A DNA stretch of 64,000 bases from Nocardiopsis kunsanensis DSM 44524 (GTDB lineage Bacteria; Actinomycetota; Actinomycetes; Streptosporangiales; Streptosporangiaceae): contig NZ_ANAY01000007.1 of NCBI RefSeq assembly GCF_000340965.1, positions 212,612 through 276,611 of the forward strand, in the 5' to 3' direction. Made by a program: the position numbers and the translations under genes. Below, one piece after another: positions 17,088 to 25,823 of the stretch (its first letter is position 1; every line of letters begins with the position of its first letter). The notes under the pieces were generated by a model, which saw nothing but the letters and a program-made list of their open reading frames with translations, did no database searches and had not been told where the DNA came from.

Positions 17088-18758
17088 GTGCCACCGGTAA
17101 TGCGACCTGAACACACTCAACTCCGTCCGCTGTCCGCCCTCGCGAAACTGCTCGGGCCGGACACCACTCTCCTGCGCCCGGATCTGCGCCCCGACACTCC
17201 CGAGGAGGCGCCCAGCAGGGAAGTGCACGTACGCGGAATCACCCACGACTCCCGGCAAGCCGGTCCCGGCGTGTTGTATGCGGCTCTACCCGGGACCCGC
17301 GCTCACGGTGCCGACTTCGCCGACCAGGTCGCCCGTGCGGGCGCCGCGGCCGTCATGACCGACGAGGCCGGGGCCGACAGGGCCGTCTCCACGGGCCTGC
17401 CGGTTCTGGTGGTCCCCGATGCCCGCGCCGCCCTCGGCCGCGCCGCCTCCTGGGTCTTCTCCGACCCCGCGGACGACCTGCTGCTGATCGGGACCACCGG
17501 CACCAGCGGCAAGACCACGATCACCTACCTGGTCGAGTCCGGGCTGCGTGCCGCCGGAATGAACACCGGCCTGGTGGGGACCGTCGAGATGCGGGTGGGC
17601 GACGAGCGGGTCCAGTCCTCCCTCACCACCCCCGAGGCCACGGACCTGCACGGACTCTTCGCCCTCATGCGCGAGCGCGGTGTCACCACTGCCGCCATGG
17701 AGGTCTCCAGCCACGCCCTCGCCCTGGGCCGGGTCGGCGGCACCCGCTACGACGTCGCGGTCTTCACGAACCTGTCCCAGGACCACCTGGACTTCCACTC
17801 CGACCTGCGCGACTACTTCGAGACCAAGGCAGCGCTCTTCTCCCCCGAGTACTGTGACATCGCCGTGGTCAACGCCGACGACCGCTTCGGCCGTGCGCTG
17901 GTCGACATGGTCTCCGGGGACGGGCGGGTCCCGGTCACCACCTTCGGCGTGGAGGGCTTCAGCGACGCCGACCCCTCCGCCGCCATGACGGCCGACTGGC
18001 GCGCGGTGGAGGTCCTCATGGGCAACACCGGCAGCACCTTCCGGATCGTCGGGCCCGGCGGGATGGAGGCCAACGCCTCGGTGGCCCTGCCCGGCCCCTT
18101 CAACGTCTCCAACGCCATGGCCGCGATCGTCGGACTGGTCGAGGCCGGTGTCCCCCTGGAGACCGCGATCGCCGGTGTGGCCGCCGCGCCGGGTGTACCG
18201 GGACGTATGGAACCGGTCATCGCCGACGGTGACCCCTCTCACCCCCAGGACTTCACCGCGATCGTCGACTACTCCCACAAACCGGGGGCGATCGAGGCGG
18301 TCCTGAAAGCGCTGCGCGAGACCACCGAGGGACGGATCCACATGGTCCTGGGCTGCGGCGGCGACCGTGACCGGGCCAAACGCCCCCTCATGGGGGAGGC
18401 CGCAGCACGGCTCGCCGACGAGCTCGTCATCACCAATGACAACCCGCGTACCGAGGACCCCGTGGCCATCGCCACCGCGATGCTCGAGGGCGTGACCAAG
18501 GTCCCCGAGGAGCAGCGCGCCCGTGTCACCGTGGAGTTCGACCGTACCGAGGCCATCGGTCTGGCCGTGGTGCGTGCCGAAGCAGGCGACACGGTCGTCG
18601 TGGCAGGCAAGGGCCACGAGACCGGCCAGTACGTCAAGGGCGAGGTGCTGTCCTTCGACGACCGCGAGGTGCTGCGCGGGGCCATCGACGACCGCCTGCG
18701 GGTCAGCGCCCGCGAACGCCTCGGCGACGCCCTGCGCGACATCCACCGCGCGCCCTGA
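17088..18758 (+). CDS. murE: UDP-MurNAc-L-Ala-D-Glu:meso-DAP ligase
   Basis: Adds the third stem-peptide residue in the cytoplasm. About 556 residues. The ATP loop is GTTGTSGKTT, the carbamylated-lysine region is SHALALGRVGG onward, and DNPR at about residues 451-454 (in TNDNPRTEDP) is the meso-diaminopimelate specificity motif, so the wall contains meso-DAP. The C-terminal domain has VVVAGKGHETGQ. GTG 17088 is chosen because it sits six nt after a -10 box (leaderless); ATG 17100 is an alternative. The gene restarts the dcw cluster after the mmuM interruption. Confidence 0.95.
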   Translation: MPPVMRPEHTQLRPLSALAKLLGPDTTLLRPDLRPDTPEEAPSREVHVRGITHDSRQAGPGVLYAALPGTRAHGADFADQVARAGAAAVMTDEAGADRAVSTGLPVLVVPDARAALGRAASWVFSDPADDLLLIGTTGTSGKTTITYLVESGLRAAGMNTGLVGTVEMRVGDERVQSSLTTPEATDLHGLFALMRERGVTTAAMEVSSHALALGRVGGTRYDVAVFTNLSQDHLDFHSDLRDYFETKAALFSPEYCDIAVVNADDRFGRALVDMVSGDGRVPVTTFGVEGFSDADPSAAMTADWRAVEVLMGNTGSTFRIVGPGGMEANASVALPGPFNVSNAMAAIVGLVEAGVPLETAIAGVAAAPGVPGRMEPVIADGDPSHPQDFTAIVDYSHKPGAIEAVLKALRETTEGRIHMVLGCGGDRDRAKRPLMGEAAARLADELVITNDNPRTEDPVAIATAMLEGVTKVPEEQRARVTVEFDRTEAIGLAVVRAEAGDTVVVAGKGHETGQYVKGEVLSFDDREVLRGAIDDRLRVSARERLGDALRDIHRAP

Positions 18759-18771
18759 CCGGGAAATCCCC

Positions 18772-18800
18772 CTGCCCGCGCGACACACCCGCGCGGGCAG
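18772..18800 (+). terminator. Terminator-like hairpin after murE
   Basis: CTGCCCGCGCG (18772-18782) pairs perfectly with CGCGCGGGCAG (18790-18800) around a 7-nt loop, 13 nt after the murE stop. There is no U-tract, as is usual in actinobacteria. It suggests that murE ends a transcript and murF starts another. Confidence 0.6.
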
Positions 18801-19141
18801 ACCCCCACCCGGGGTGCGGACACGGCCCGTACCCCGTACCGTGGCGCACGGATCGTGGGCCGGACCCCCACCGGCGATTACGAAGTGGAGCATATTGCTT
18901 CACACGGGCCCCACAGGGACCTCGAACACCCCAAGATGTTCTAAGGTAGGTCCGGCAATCGCAGCCCGACACGTGCCGTCCATCGGGGCGCCTACGCACG
19001 CGGCACGGGCCGCCGTCGTGGTGAGGCCCGGCGCGGCGTCGCACACGGCATCCGCGGTGCCCATCCCCTGACCTGAAACTCCGGCCGGGTGGCCCTCCGC
19101 CCTCGAGGCGTTGTGGACCGGGCCTGACATGAGGAGTGGAT
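18801..19141 (+). other. Non-coding region with the probable murF promoter
   Basis: With the hairpin this 383-nt murE-murF gap (18759-19141) is long for a cluster whose other mur genes overlap. A candidate -10, TAAGGT, lies at 18942-18947 within a locally AT-richer patch (18890-18950). No convincing -35 or small gene was found. The transcript leader would be about 190 nt. Confidence 0.35.
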
Positions 19142-20590
19142 TTGATCGCGCTCACGCTCGATCGGATCGCTGAGATCACCCAAGCCGCTCTCGGCGGATC
19201 AGCGCGCCCCGACACCGTCGTCGACGGTCCAGTCGTCATCGACTCCCGACAGGCCGCTCCCGGCGCCTTGTTCGTGGCCCTGGGGGGCGAGCGGGTGGAC
19301 GGCCACGACTTCGCCGCCACATCCGTCGAGGCCGGGGCCGCCGCGGCACTGGTCTCGCGCCCGGTCGATGCCCCCCATCTGCTGGTGGACGGCGGTGACG
19401 AGGAGGTCGTGGCGGCCCTGGCCCGTTTGGCCTCCCACGTGGCCCGGCGGCTCGGCGACCCGGAACGGGGTCCCGACGCGGCCCAGATCGTCGGGATCAC
19501 CGGTTCCTCCGGCAAGACCACCACCAAAGACCTCATCGCACAGGTCGTGGACCGCACGGGGCCGACCATCGCACCGGCCGGCTCGTTCAACAACGAGATC
19601 GGCCACCCGCTGACGGTCCTGCGCTCCGACGAGGACACCCGGAACCTGGTGCTGGAGGTCGCCGCCCGCGGCATCGGCCACATCGCCCACCTGTGTGAGG
19701 TGGCCCCGCCCCGTATCGGCGTCGTTCTCAACGTCGGCAGCGCGCACATGGGCGAGTTCGGCGACCGCGACGCCATCGCCGAGGCCAAGGGGGAGCTCGT
19801 CGAGGCCCTGCCCCCGGGCAGAGACACCCCCGGCCGTGGCGGTGTCGCCGTCCTCAACGCCGACGACCCCCGGGTACGCGCCATGGCCGCACGCACCCCT
19901 GCGCGTGTGGTCCTCTACGGCACCGGTGAGGACGCGCACGTGCGTGCCACCGAGGTGGACCTGGGAGCGACCGGCGCCCCCGCCTTCACCCTGCACCTGG
20001 GAGGGAACACCGCGCGGGTGCAGCTCGCGCTGGTGGGCGCCCACCAGGTCCACAACGCGCTGGCCGCCGCCGCTGCCGCCGCTGAACTCGGCATGGACAT
20101 CGACGGGATCGCGAGCGCACTGGGGGAGGCGGGCCCGGTCAGCCGCTGGCGTATGGAGGTCACCGAGCACGAGGGCATGACCTTCGTCAACGACGCCTAC
20201 AACGCCAACCCCGAGTCCATGCGGGCGGCACTGACCACTTTGGGCGCGCTGGCGAAGGATCGCCGCGGCGTGGCCGTGCTCTCCCACATGGCAGAACTGG
20301 GCGAGGACGGCGACCAGGCGCACGAACGGATCGGTGCGCTGGCGGCCGAGACCGGGGTCGCGCACCTGATCGTGGTCGGAGAGCAGGCCGGCGGCATCGC
20401 CGACGGGGCGGAACGTGCCGCCGCCGACGGACACTGGCAGGGCGAGAGCATCCGGGTTCCCGACGCCGAGGCGGCCGCCGCCGCGCTGCGCGATCGGATG
20501 CGTGCAGGAGACGTCATCATCGTGAAGGGATCGCGCGTGGCAGCGCTCGAAAAGGTTGTCGACCTCATCACCGAGGAGGATGCCCAGTGA
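19142..20590 (+). CDS. murF: UDP-MurNAc-tripeptide:D-Ala-D-Ala ligase
   Basis: Adds D-Ala-D-Ala to complete the pentapeptide precursor. About 482 residues, with ATP loop GITGSSGKTTTKDL, NEIGHPLTVLR, and NDAYNANPESMRAAL of the C-terminal domain. The start is judged to be TTG at 19142: GAGGAG at 19131-19136 lies 5 nt before it and it gives the usual IALTL N-terminus. The in-frame GTG at 19136 overlaps the ribosome-binding site. The stop overlaps mraY (GTGA). Confidence 0.94.
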   Translation: MIALTLDRIAEITQAALGGSARPDTVVDGPVVIDSRQAAPGALFVALGGERVDGHDFAATSVEAGAAAALVSRPVDAPHLLVDGGDEEVVAALARLASHVARRLGDPERGPDAAQIVGITGSSGKTTTKDLIAQVVDRTGPTIAPAGSFNNEIGHPLTVLRSDEDTRNLVLEVAARGIGHIAHLCEVAPPRIGVVLNVGSAHMGEFGDRDAIAEAKGELVEALPPGRDTPGRGGVAVLNADDPRVRAMAARTPARVVLYGTGEDAHVRATEVDLGATGAPAFTLHLGGNTARVQLALVGAHQVHNALAAAAAAAELGMDIDGIASALGEAGPVSRWRMEVTEHEGMTFVNDAYNANPESMRAALTTLGALAKDRRGVAVLSHMAELGEDGDQAHERIGALAAETGVAHLIVVGEQAGGIADGAERAAADGHWQGESIRVPDAEAAAAALRDRMRAGDVIIVKGSRVAALEKVVDLITEEDAQ

Positions 20591-21657
20591 TCGGCATCTC
20601 TCTGGCGGCGGCGCTGTCGCTGGTCGTCTCCATGGCGCTCATGCCGTGGCTGATCAATCTCCTGTACCGGTTCAAGTTCGGCCAGGAGGTCCGCGACGAC
20701 GGGCCCGAGGGCCACAAGACCAAACAGGGCACACCCACCATGGGTGGCATCGTCGTCATCCTCGGTGCCGTGGTCGGTTACTTCGGTGCCCACGCCGTGA
20801 TGGTCCTGACGGGAACGGGGGCCGGACCCACCGTCTCCGGGCTCCTCGTGATGTTCCTGTTCGTCGGGATGGGGGGCGTCGGGTTCCTCGACGACTTCAT
20901 CAAGATCTACAAGCGCCGCAGCCTCGGACTGCGCAGCGGCGCCAAGATGGTGGGCCAGGGCGTGGTCGGTATCGGCTTCGCCTACGGGGTCACTCAGTTC
21001 CCCAACGGCTACGGCTACACCCCCGCCGCCCCTCAGCTGTCCTTCCTGCGCGACTTCGGTCCCCCGCTGATGATCGCCCTGTTCGTGCTGTGGGCACTGT
21101 TCCTCATCGTGGGCTTCTCCAACGCCGTCAACCTCACCGACGGGCTGGACGGTCTGGCCACCGGCGCGGTCATCCTGTCGCTGGTCGCCTACATCATCAT
21201 CGGCAACTGGCAGCTGCGCCAGTCCTGCGTGGAGGCCCTGACCGCCAACTGCTACCAGGTCCGCGACCCCCTCGACCTGGCCGTGGTGGCCGCCGCCGTG
21301 CTCGGCGCCTGCATCGCCTTCCTGTGGTTCAACGCCCCGCCCGCCAAGATCTTCATGGGCGACACCGGCTCCCTGGCGCTGGGCGGCCTCATCGTGGGGC
21401 TGGCCATCACCACCCGCACCCAGCTCCTGCTGCTGCTCATCGGCGGACTGTTCGTCATCATCACCATGTCGGTGATGGTGCAGATCACCTCGTTCCGCCT
21501 CACCGGCAAGCGCATCTTCCGGATGGCACCCCTGCAGCACCACTTCGAACTCAGGGGCTGGGCCGAGACGACCATCGTGATCCGTTTCTGGATCATCCAG
21601 GGCCTGTTCGTGGCAACCGCCATCGGACTCTTCTACCTGGAATGGATGCCGAGGTAA
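20587..21657 (+). CDS. mraY: Phospho-MurNAc-pentapeptide translocase
   Basis: Integral membrane enzyme that transfers phospho-MurNAc-pentapeptide to undecaprenyl phosphate, giving lipid I. It is 356 residues with about ten helices. HKTKQGTPTMGG is the conserved cytoplasmic loop, FLDDFIK the acidic motif, NAVNLTDGLDGLA the magnesium site and PLQHHFELRGW the histidine motif. It starts with GTG overlapping the murF stop by 4 nt; murD follows 4 nt after its stop. Confidence 0.97.
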   Translation: MIGISLAAALSLVVSMALMPWLINLLYRFKFGQEVRDDGPEGHKTKQGTPTMGGIVVILGAVVGYFGAHAVMVLTGTGAGPTVSGLLVMFLFVGMGGVGFLDDFIKIYKRRSLGLRSGAKMVGQGVVGIGFAYGVTQFPNGYGYTPAAPQLSFLRDFGPPLMIALFVLWALFLIVGFSNAVNLTDGLDGLATGAVILSLVAYIIIGNWQLRQSCVEALTANCYQVRDPLDLAVVAAAVLGACIAFLWFNAPPAKIFMGDTGSLALGGLIVGLAITTRTQLLLLLIGGLFVIITMSVMVQITSFRLTGKRIFRMAPLQHHFELRGWAETTIVIRFWIIQGLFVATAIGLFYLEWMPR

Positions 21658-21661
21658 ACCC

Positions 21662-23116
21662 ATGGCGCACGAGACTTCCCGGAGCCCGAACGGGCACGCC
21701 GGCCCGGACCTGGACGGGCGTCCGGTGTGCGTGGCCGGACTGGGCGTGTCCGGGCCCCCCGTGGCCCGCGCACTGCTCGCCCAGGGCGCCCGCGTCACCG
21801 TGGTCGACGGACGCGACGACGACGCCACCCGTGCCCTGGCCGCGGAACTGACACGGGACGGGGCCGAGGTCGTCCTCGGATCCACCCCGCTGCCCGAGGG
21901 CTGCGACCTGATGGTCACCTCACCGGGCTGGCGCCCCGACTCGCCCTTGCTGGTACGTGCGGTGGAAGCCGGCGTGGAGGTCATCGGCGACGTCGAACTC
22001 GCCTGGCGGCTGCGCCCCGCCCACCAGGTGTGGCTGGGTGTCACCGGAACCAACGGCAAGACCACCACCGTGCGCATGCTCGAGGCGATGCTGCGGGCCG
22101 ACGGTCGCGAGGCCCTGGCCGTGGGCAACGTCGGAACCCCGATCATCGACGCGGTCCTGCCCGACGAGGACGGCCACGTCCACGACGTGCTGGCCGTGGA
22201 GCTGTCCAGCTTCCAGCTGCACTGGTCCAACACCGTGCGCCCGTACGCCGCGGTCGTGCTCAACGTCGCCCCCGACCACCTCGACTGGCACGGCGGCCTC
22301 GACCCCTACGCCCGGGACAAGGGCCGCATCTTCGCCCGCGGTACCACGCGTGTGGTCAACAGCGCCGACGAGTGGTCGGTACGCCTGGCCGACGAGGAGG
22401 GCGACGCACACACGCCCACCATCGGCCTGCGGCTGGAGACCCCCCGCCCGTCCGAGCTCGGTGTGGTCGAGGACCTGCTGGTCGACCGGGCCTTCGTGCC
22501 CGACCCGATCCGCGGGGCCGAAGAACTGGCCCACCTCTCCGACGTGCGCCCGGCCGCCCCGCACAACGTCGCCAACGCCCTGGCCGCAGCCGCCCTGGCC
22601 CGCTCGATCGGGGTCGCACCCGCGTCCGTGCGGGCCGGCCTGCAGGCCTTCGAACCCGAACCGCACCGCATCTCCCACGTGGCCTCGGTCGGGGGAGTGG
22701 ACTACGTCGACGACTCCAAGGCCACCAACCCGCACGCCGCACTGGCCTCGCTGCGCGCCTTCGAGTCCGTGGTGTGGGTCGCCGGCGGCCTCCTCAAGGG
22801 CGCCGAGGTCGACGAGCTCGTCGACACGGCCGCCGACCGCCTACGCGGTGCCGTGCTCCTGGGCGCCGACCGGGCACGGATCCGTGAGGCCCTGGCCGCG
22901 CGCCTGCCCGACCTGCCCGTGGTGGAGGTCGCCGGTCCGGCCGAGGAAGCACCCACCGGCCACGGGGTCATGGACGCCGTGGTCGCCGAGGCCGCCGCGC
23001 TGGCGGGCAAGGGCGACACCGTCCTGCTCGCCCCGGCCGCCGCGTCCATGGACATGTTCATCGACTACCACGAGCGCGGTGACCGGTTCACCGAGGCGGT
23101 CGGCCGACTTCTCTGA
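21662..23116 (+). CDS. murD: UDP-MurNAc-L-Ala:D-Glu ligase
   Basis: Adds D-glutamate to UDP-MurNAc-L-Ala. It is 484 residues with an N-terminal Rossmann domain (VCVAGLGVSGPPVA), ATP loop GVTGTNGKTTT, VELSSFQLHW, LNVAPDHLDWHG and the C-terminal YVDDSKATNPHAAL. The ATG follows the mraY stop by 4 nt. A 164-nt gap separates it from ftsW. Confidence 0.96.
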   Translation: MAHETSRSPNGHAGPDLDGRPVCVAGLGVSGPPVARALLAQGARVTVVDGRDDDATRALAAELTRDGAEVVLGSTPLPEGCDLMVTSPGWRPDSPLLVRAVEAGVEVIGDVELAWRLRPAHQVWLGVTGTNGKTTTVRMLEAMLRADGREALAVGNVGTPIIDAVLPDEDGHVHDVLAVELSSFQLHWSNTVRPYAAVVLNVAPDHLDWHGGLDPYARDKGRIFARGTTRVVNSADEWSVRLADEEGDAHTPTIGLRLETPRPSELGVVEDLLVDRAFVPDPIRGAEELAHLSDVRPAAPHNVANALAAAALARSIGVAPASVRAGLQAFEPEPHRISHVASVGGVDYVDDSKATNPHAALASLRAFESVVWVAGGLLKGAEVDELVDTAADRLRGAVLLGADRARIREALAARLPDLPVVEVAGPAEEAPTGHGVMDAVVAEAAALAGKGDTVLLAPAAASMDMFIDYHERGDRFTEAVGRLL

Positions 23117-23280
23117 GTGACATTCCGGGGCCCGTGCGTCACCTTTCGGGGCGCGGGCCCCGGCAGCGTGCGCACTATCACCCGAACGGCCGCCGAAGAT
23201 GGCCAACACGCGGAAAATGTCCACCGTTCCCGACCCGCCGGTACGCCACTATTGAGGCGCGAATCGTGCGGAGGGTGCGG

Positions 23281-24666
23281 ATGGCGACGACGAAGGACAG
23301 CGGGCGGGAGCGCCCGCTGCGGCATGAGTGGCTGCGCTCTCTCGACCGGCCCCTGACCTCCTACTACCTGATCCTCGCCACGAGCATGCTGCTCATCGGT
23401 CTGGGACTGGTCATGGTGCTGTCCTCGACGATGGTCGACTCCATCACCGAGACCGGGTCGGCCTTCTCCAAGTTCCAGCGCCAGCTCGTCTCGGCCGCGG
23501 TCGGGCTGCCGCTGATGCTGCTGGCGTCCCAGGCCCCGGTGTGGATCTTCCGGCTCGTGGGTTACCCCGCGATGATCGTCTCGGTGGCACTGTTGCTGCT
23601 CACCGTCTTCCACGGCACCGAGGTCAACGGCGCGATGCGTTGGCTGGAAGTGGGCGGGATGCTCGTCCAGCCCTCCGAACCCGCCAAGCTCGCTTTCGCC
23701 CTGTGGGGCGCCAACATCCTGGCCCGCAAGGACGAACTGCGCGAACTCACCGAATGGCGCCACCTGCTCATCCCGCTGATGCCCGGTTGCGGGCTGCTGA
23801 CCATGCTGGTCCTGCTCGGTTCGGACCTTTCCACCACCCTCGTGCTGTTGCTGATCTTCCTCGCGTTGTTGTGGGTGGCCGGTGCGCCCGGAAAACTCTT
23901 CGTGGCCATGTTCGGCCTGGTCCTGGGGTTGGCTGCGGTCGTCATCGCCATCGAGCCCTTCCGGATCGAGCGTGTGACCGCCTTCCTCGACCCCGAGGCC
24001 GACTCCGGCGACGACGGTTACCAGGCGCTCCACGGCCTCTACGCCCTCGGCACCGGAGGCCTGCTCGGTCTGGGCATCGGCGCCAGCCGAGAGAAATGGG
24101 GGTTCCTCCCCTTCGCCGAGTCCGACTTCATCTTCGCCATCATCGGCGAGGAGTTCGGCCTGCTCGGCACCGTCGTGGTCCTGTGCCTGTTCGCTGTGCT
24201 GGGGTACGCCGGCCTGAGAGTGGCCACCCGTGTCGACGACCCCTTCGCCCGCCTGGCCTCCGCCGCCATCGTGACGTGGGTCATCGGTCAGGCCATGATC
24301 AACATCGCTGCCGTGATCGGACTCGTGCCGGTCACCGGGATCCCGCTCCCACTGGTTTCCTACGGTGGTTCGTCGCTGATACCCACGATGGTCGCGCTCG
24401 GGATCCTGCTCGGTCTGGCACGTGCCGAGCCGAAAGCCCGGAAGGCGCTGGCGGCCCGCGGACCGAGCCGGGCCCAAAGGGCTCTAAGCTGGCTGGGTCT
24501 GGACAAGACGTCCACCCCCGGAGACGAACGGGGTACGGCCGCATCGTCCGGGCGCGCCACCCGGGCCCCGCGCAAGTCGGGCACGCGTGGCCCCAAGACA
24601 ACGGTCAAGCACAGGAGCGGACCGGTCCCGGCGGGGGACCGGCCAAGGAGGAACAGACGACGATGA
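23281..24666 (+). CDS. ftsW: Septal peptidoglycan glycosyltransferase FtsW (SEDS)
   Basis: Polymerises lipid II at the septum together with FtsI. About 461 residues with ten predicted helices, VMVLSSTMVDS in the first, FQRQLVSAAVG, EVGGMLVQPSEPAKLA and the late GEEFGLLG and PLPLVSYGGSS motifs of SEDS proteins. The ATG at 23281 has GGAGGG at 23270-23275. A basic disordered tail of about 60 residues (rich in Arg, Lys, Thr, Gly) follows the last helix. The stop overlaps murG (ATGA). Confidence 0.95.
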   Translation: MATTKDSGRERPLRHEWLRSLDRPLTSYYLILATSMLLIGLGLVMVLSSTMVDSITETGSAFSKFQRQLVSAAVGLPLMLLASQAPVWIFRLVGYPAMIVSVALLLLTVFHGTEVNGAMRWLEVGGMLVQPSEPAKLAFALWGANILARKDELRELTEWRHLLIPLMPGCGLLTMLVLLGSDLSTTLVLLLIFLALLWVAGAPGKLFVAMFGLVLGLAAVVIAIEPFRIERVTAFLDPEADSGDDGYQALHGLYALGTGGLLGLGIGASREKWGFLPFAESDFIFAIIGEEFGLLGTVVVLCLFAVLGYAGLRVATRVDDPFARLASAAIVTWVIGQAMINIAAVIGLVPVTGIPLPLVSYGGSSLIPTMVALGILLGLARAEPKARKALAARGPSRAQRALSWLGLDKTSTPGDERGTAASSGRATRAPRKSGTRGPKTTVKHRSGPVPAGDRPRRNRRR

Positions 24667-25823
24667 GGGTAGCCCTCGCCGGAGGCGGCACGGCCGGGCA
24701 CATCGAGCCCGCACTCTCCCTTGCGGACGCGCTGCGGCGCATCGACCCGGACACGGAGATCCTGTGCCTGGGCACCGAGCGGGGACTGGAGAACCGACTC
24801 GTACCCATGCGCGGCTACGAACTGGGCCTGATCCCCGCGGTGCCCCTGCCCCGCAGGATCACCCCCCGGCTGCTGACCGTGCCCGGGAAGCTCGCCGGTG
24901 CACTCAGCGCCGCCGGTGAGCAGCTCGACCGCATCCAGGCCGATGTACTGGTCGGTTTCGGCGGCTACGTGGCCACCCCCGGGTACCTGGCCGCCCGCCG
25001 CAGGCGCATCCCCACCGTCGTGCACGAGGCCAATCCGCTTCCCGGACTCGCCAACCGCCTCGGCGCTCGCCTGACCCCGCACGTCTACACCGGCCACCCC
25101 CACACCCAGATCCGCAACGGGCGCTTCGTCGGGATCCCGCTGCGCGAGCAGATCTCCTCCCTGGACCGTCTGGCCATGGGCGACAAAGCGCGTGCCTACT
25201 TCGGTCTGCGCCCCGACCTGCCCACTCTGCTCATCTTCGGTGGCTCCCAGGGGGCCCAGCGGATCAACGAGACCGCCTTCTCCGCGGTGGCGGACTTCGC
25301 CCGCGCCGGTGTGCAGGTCCTGCACGTGGTCGGCCCCAAGAACGCCGAGGAACCCCAGGACCTCACCCAGGACGGGGTCCCCTACGTCGCCGTGCCCTAC
25401 GTCGACCGCATGGACATGGCCTATGCCGCGGCCGACGTCGCCATGTGCCGTTCCGGTGCCATGACCTGTGCCGAACTCACGGCCGTCGGACTGCCCGGAG
25501 CCTTCGTCCCCCTGGCCATCGGGAACGGCGAGCAGCGCCTCAACGCCGAACCCGTCGTCGGGGCCGGCGGCGGTGTCATGATCGACAACGCCGACCTCTC
25601 CACCGACTGGATCACCGGCGAACTCATCCCCATGCTCACCGACACCGACCGGATCGTCTCGATGTCCGAGTCCGCTTCCCGCATGGGGCGCCGCGACGCC
25701 GACATGGAACTGGCCCGCGAGGTCATGGCCATCGCCCGCGGTGACAAGCCCACACCCGAGATGCACGTCTCCGAGGACGAGCTCGACGAGGAGTTCGAGG
25801 ACGACGGGAAGGACACACGATGA
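24663..25823 (+). CDS. murG: Lipid I N-acetylglucosaminyltransferase
   Basis: Adds GlcNAc to lipid I on the inner membrane face, giving lipid II. It is 386 residues. GGGTAGHIEPALSLADAL is the N-terminal glycine loop, HEANPLPGLANRLGAR and FGGSQGAQRINE are conserved, and RSGAMTCAELTAVGLP is the UDP-GlcNAc site. AAGGAGGAA lies just upstream of the ATG, which overlaps the ftsW stop. An acidic C-terminal extension ends in EDELDEEFEDDGK. It overlaps murC by 4 nt. Confidence 0.96.
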   Translation: MRVALAGGGTAGHIEPALSLADALRRIDPDTEILCLGTERGLENRLVPMRGYELGLIPAVPLPRRITPRLLTVPGKLAGALSAAGEQLDRIQADVLVGFGGYVATPGYLAARRRRIPTVVHEANPLPGLANRLGARLTPHVYTGHPHTQIRNGRFVGIPLREQISSLDRLAMGDKARAYFGLRPDLPTLLIFGGSQGAQRINETAFSAVADFARAGVQVLHVVGPKNAEEPQDLTQDGVPYVAVPYVDRMDMAYAAADVAMCRSGAMTCAELTAVGLPGAFVPLAIGNGEQRLNAEPVVGAGGGVMIDNADLSTDWITGELIPMLTDTDRIVSMSESASRMGRRDADMELAREVMAIARGDKPTPEMHVSEDELDEEFEDDGKDTR

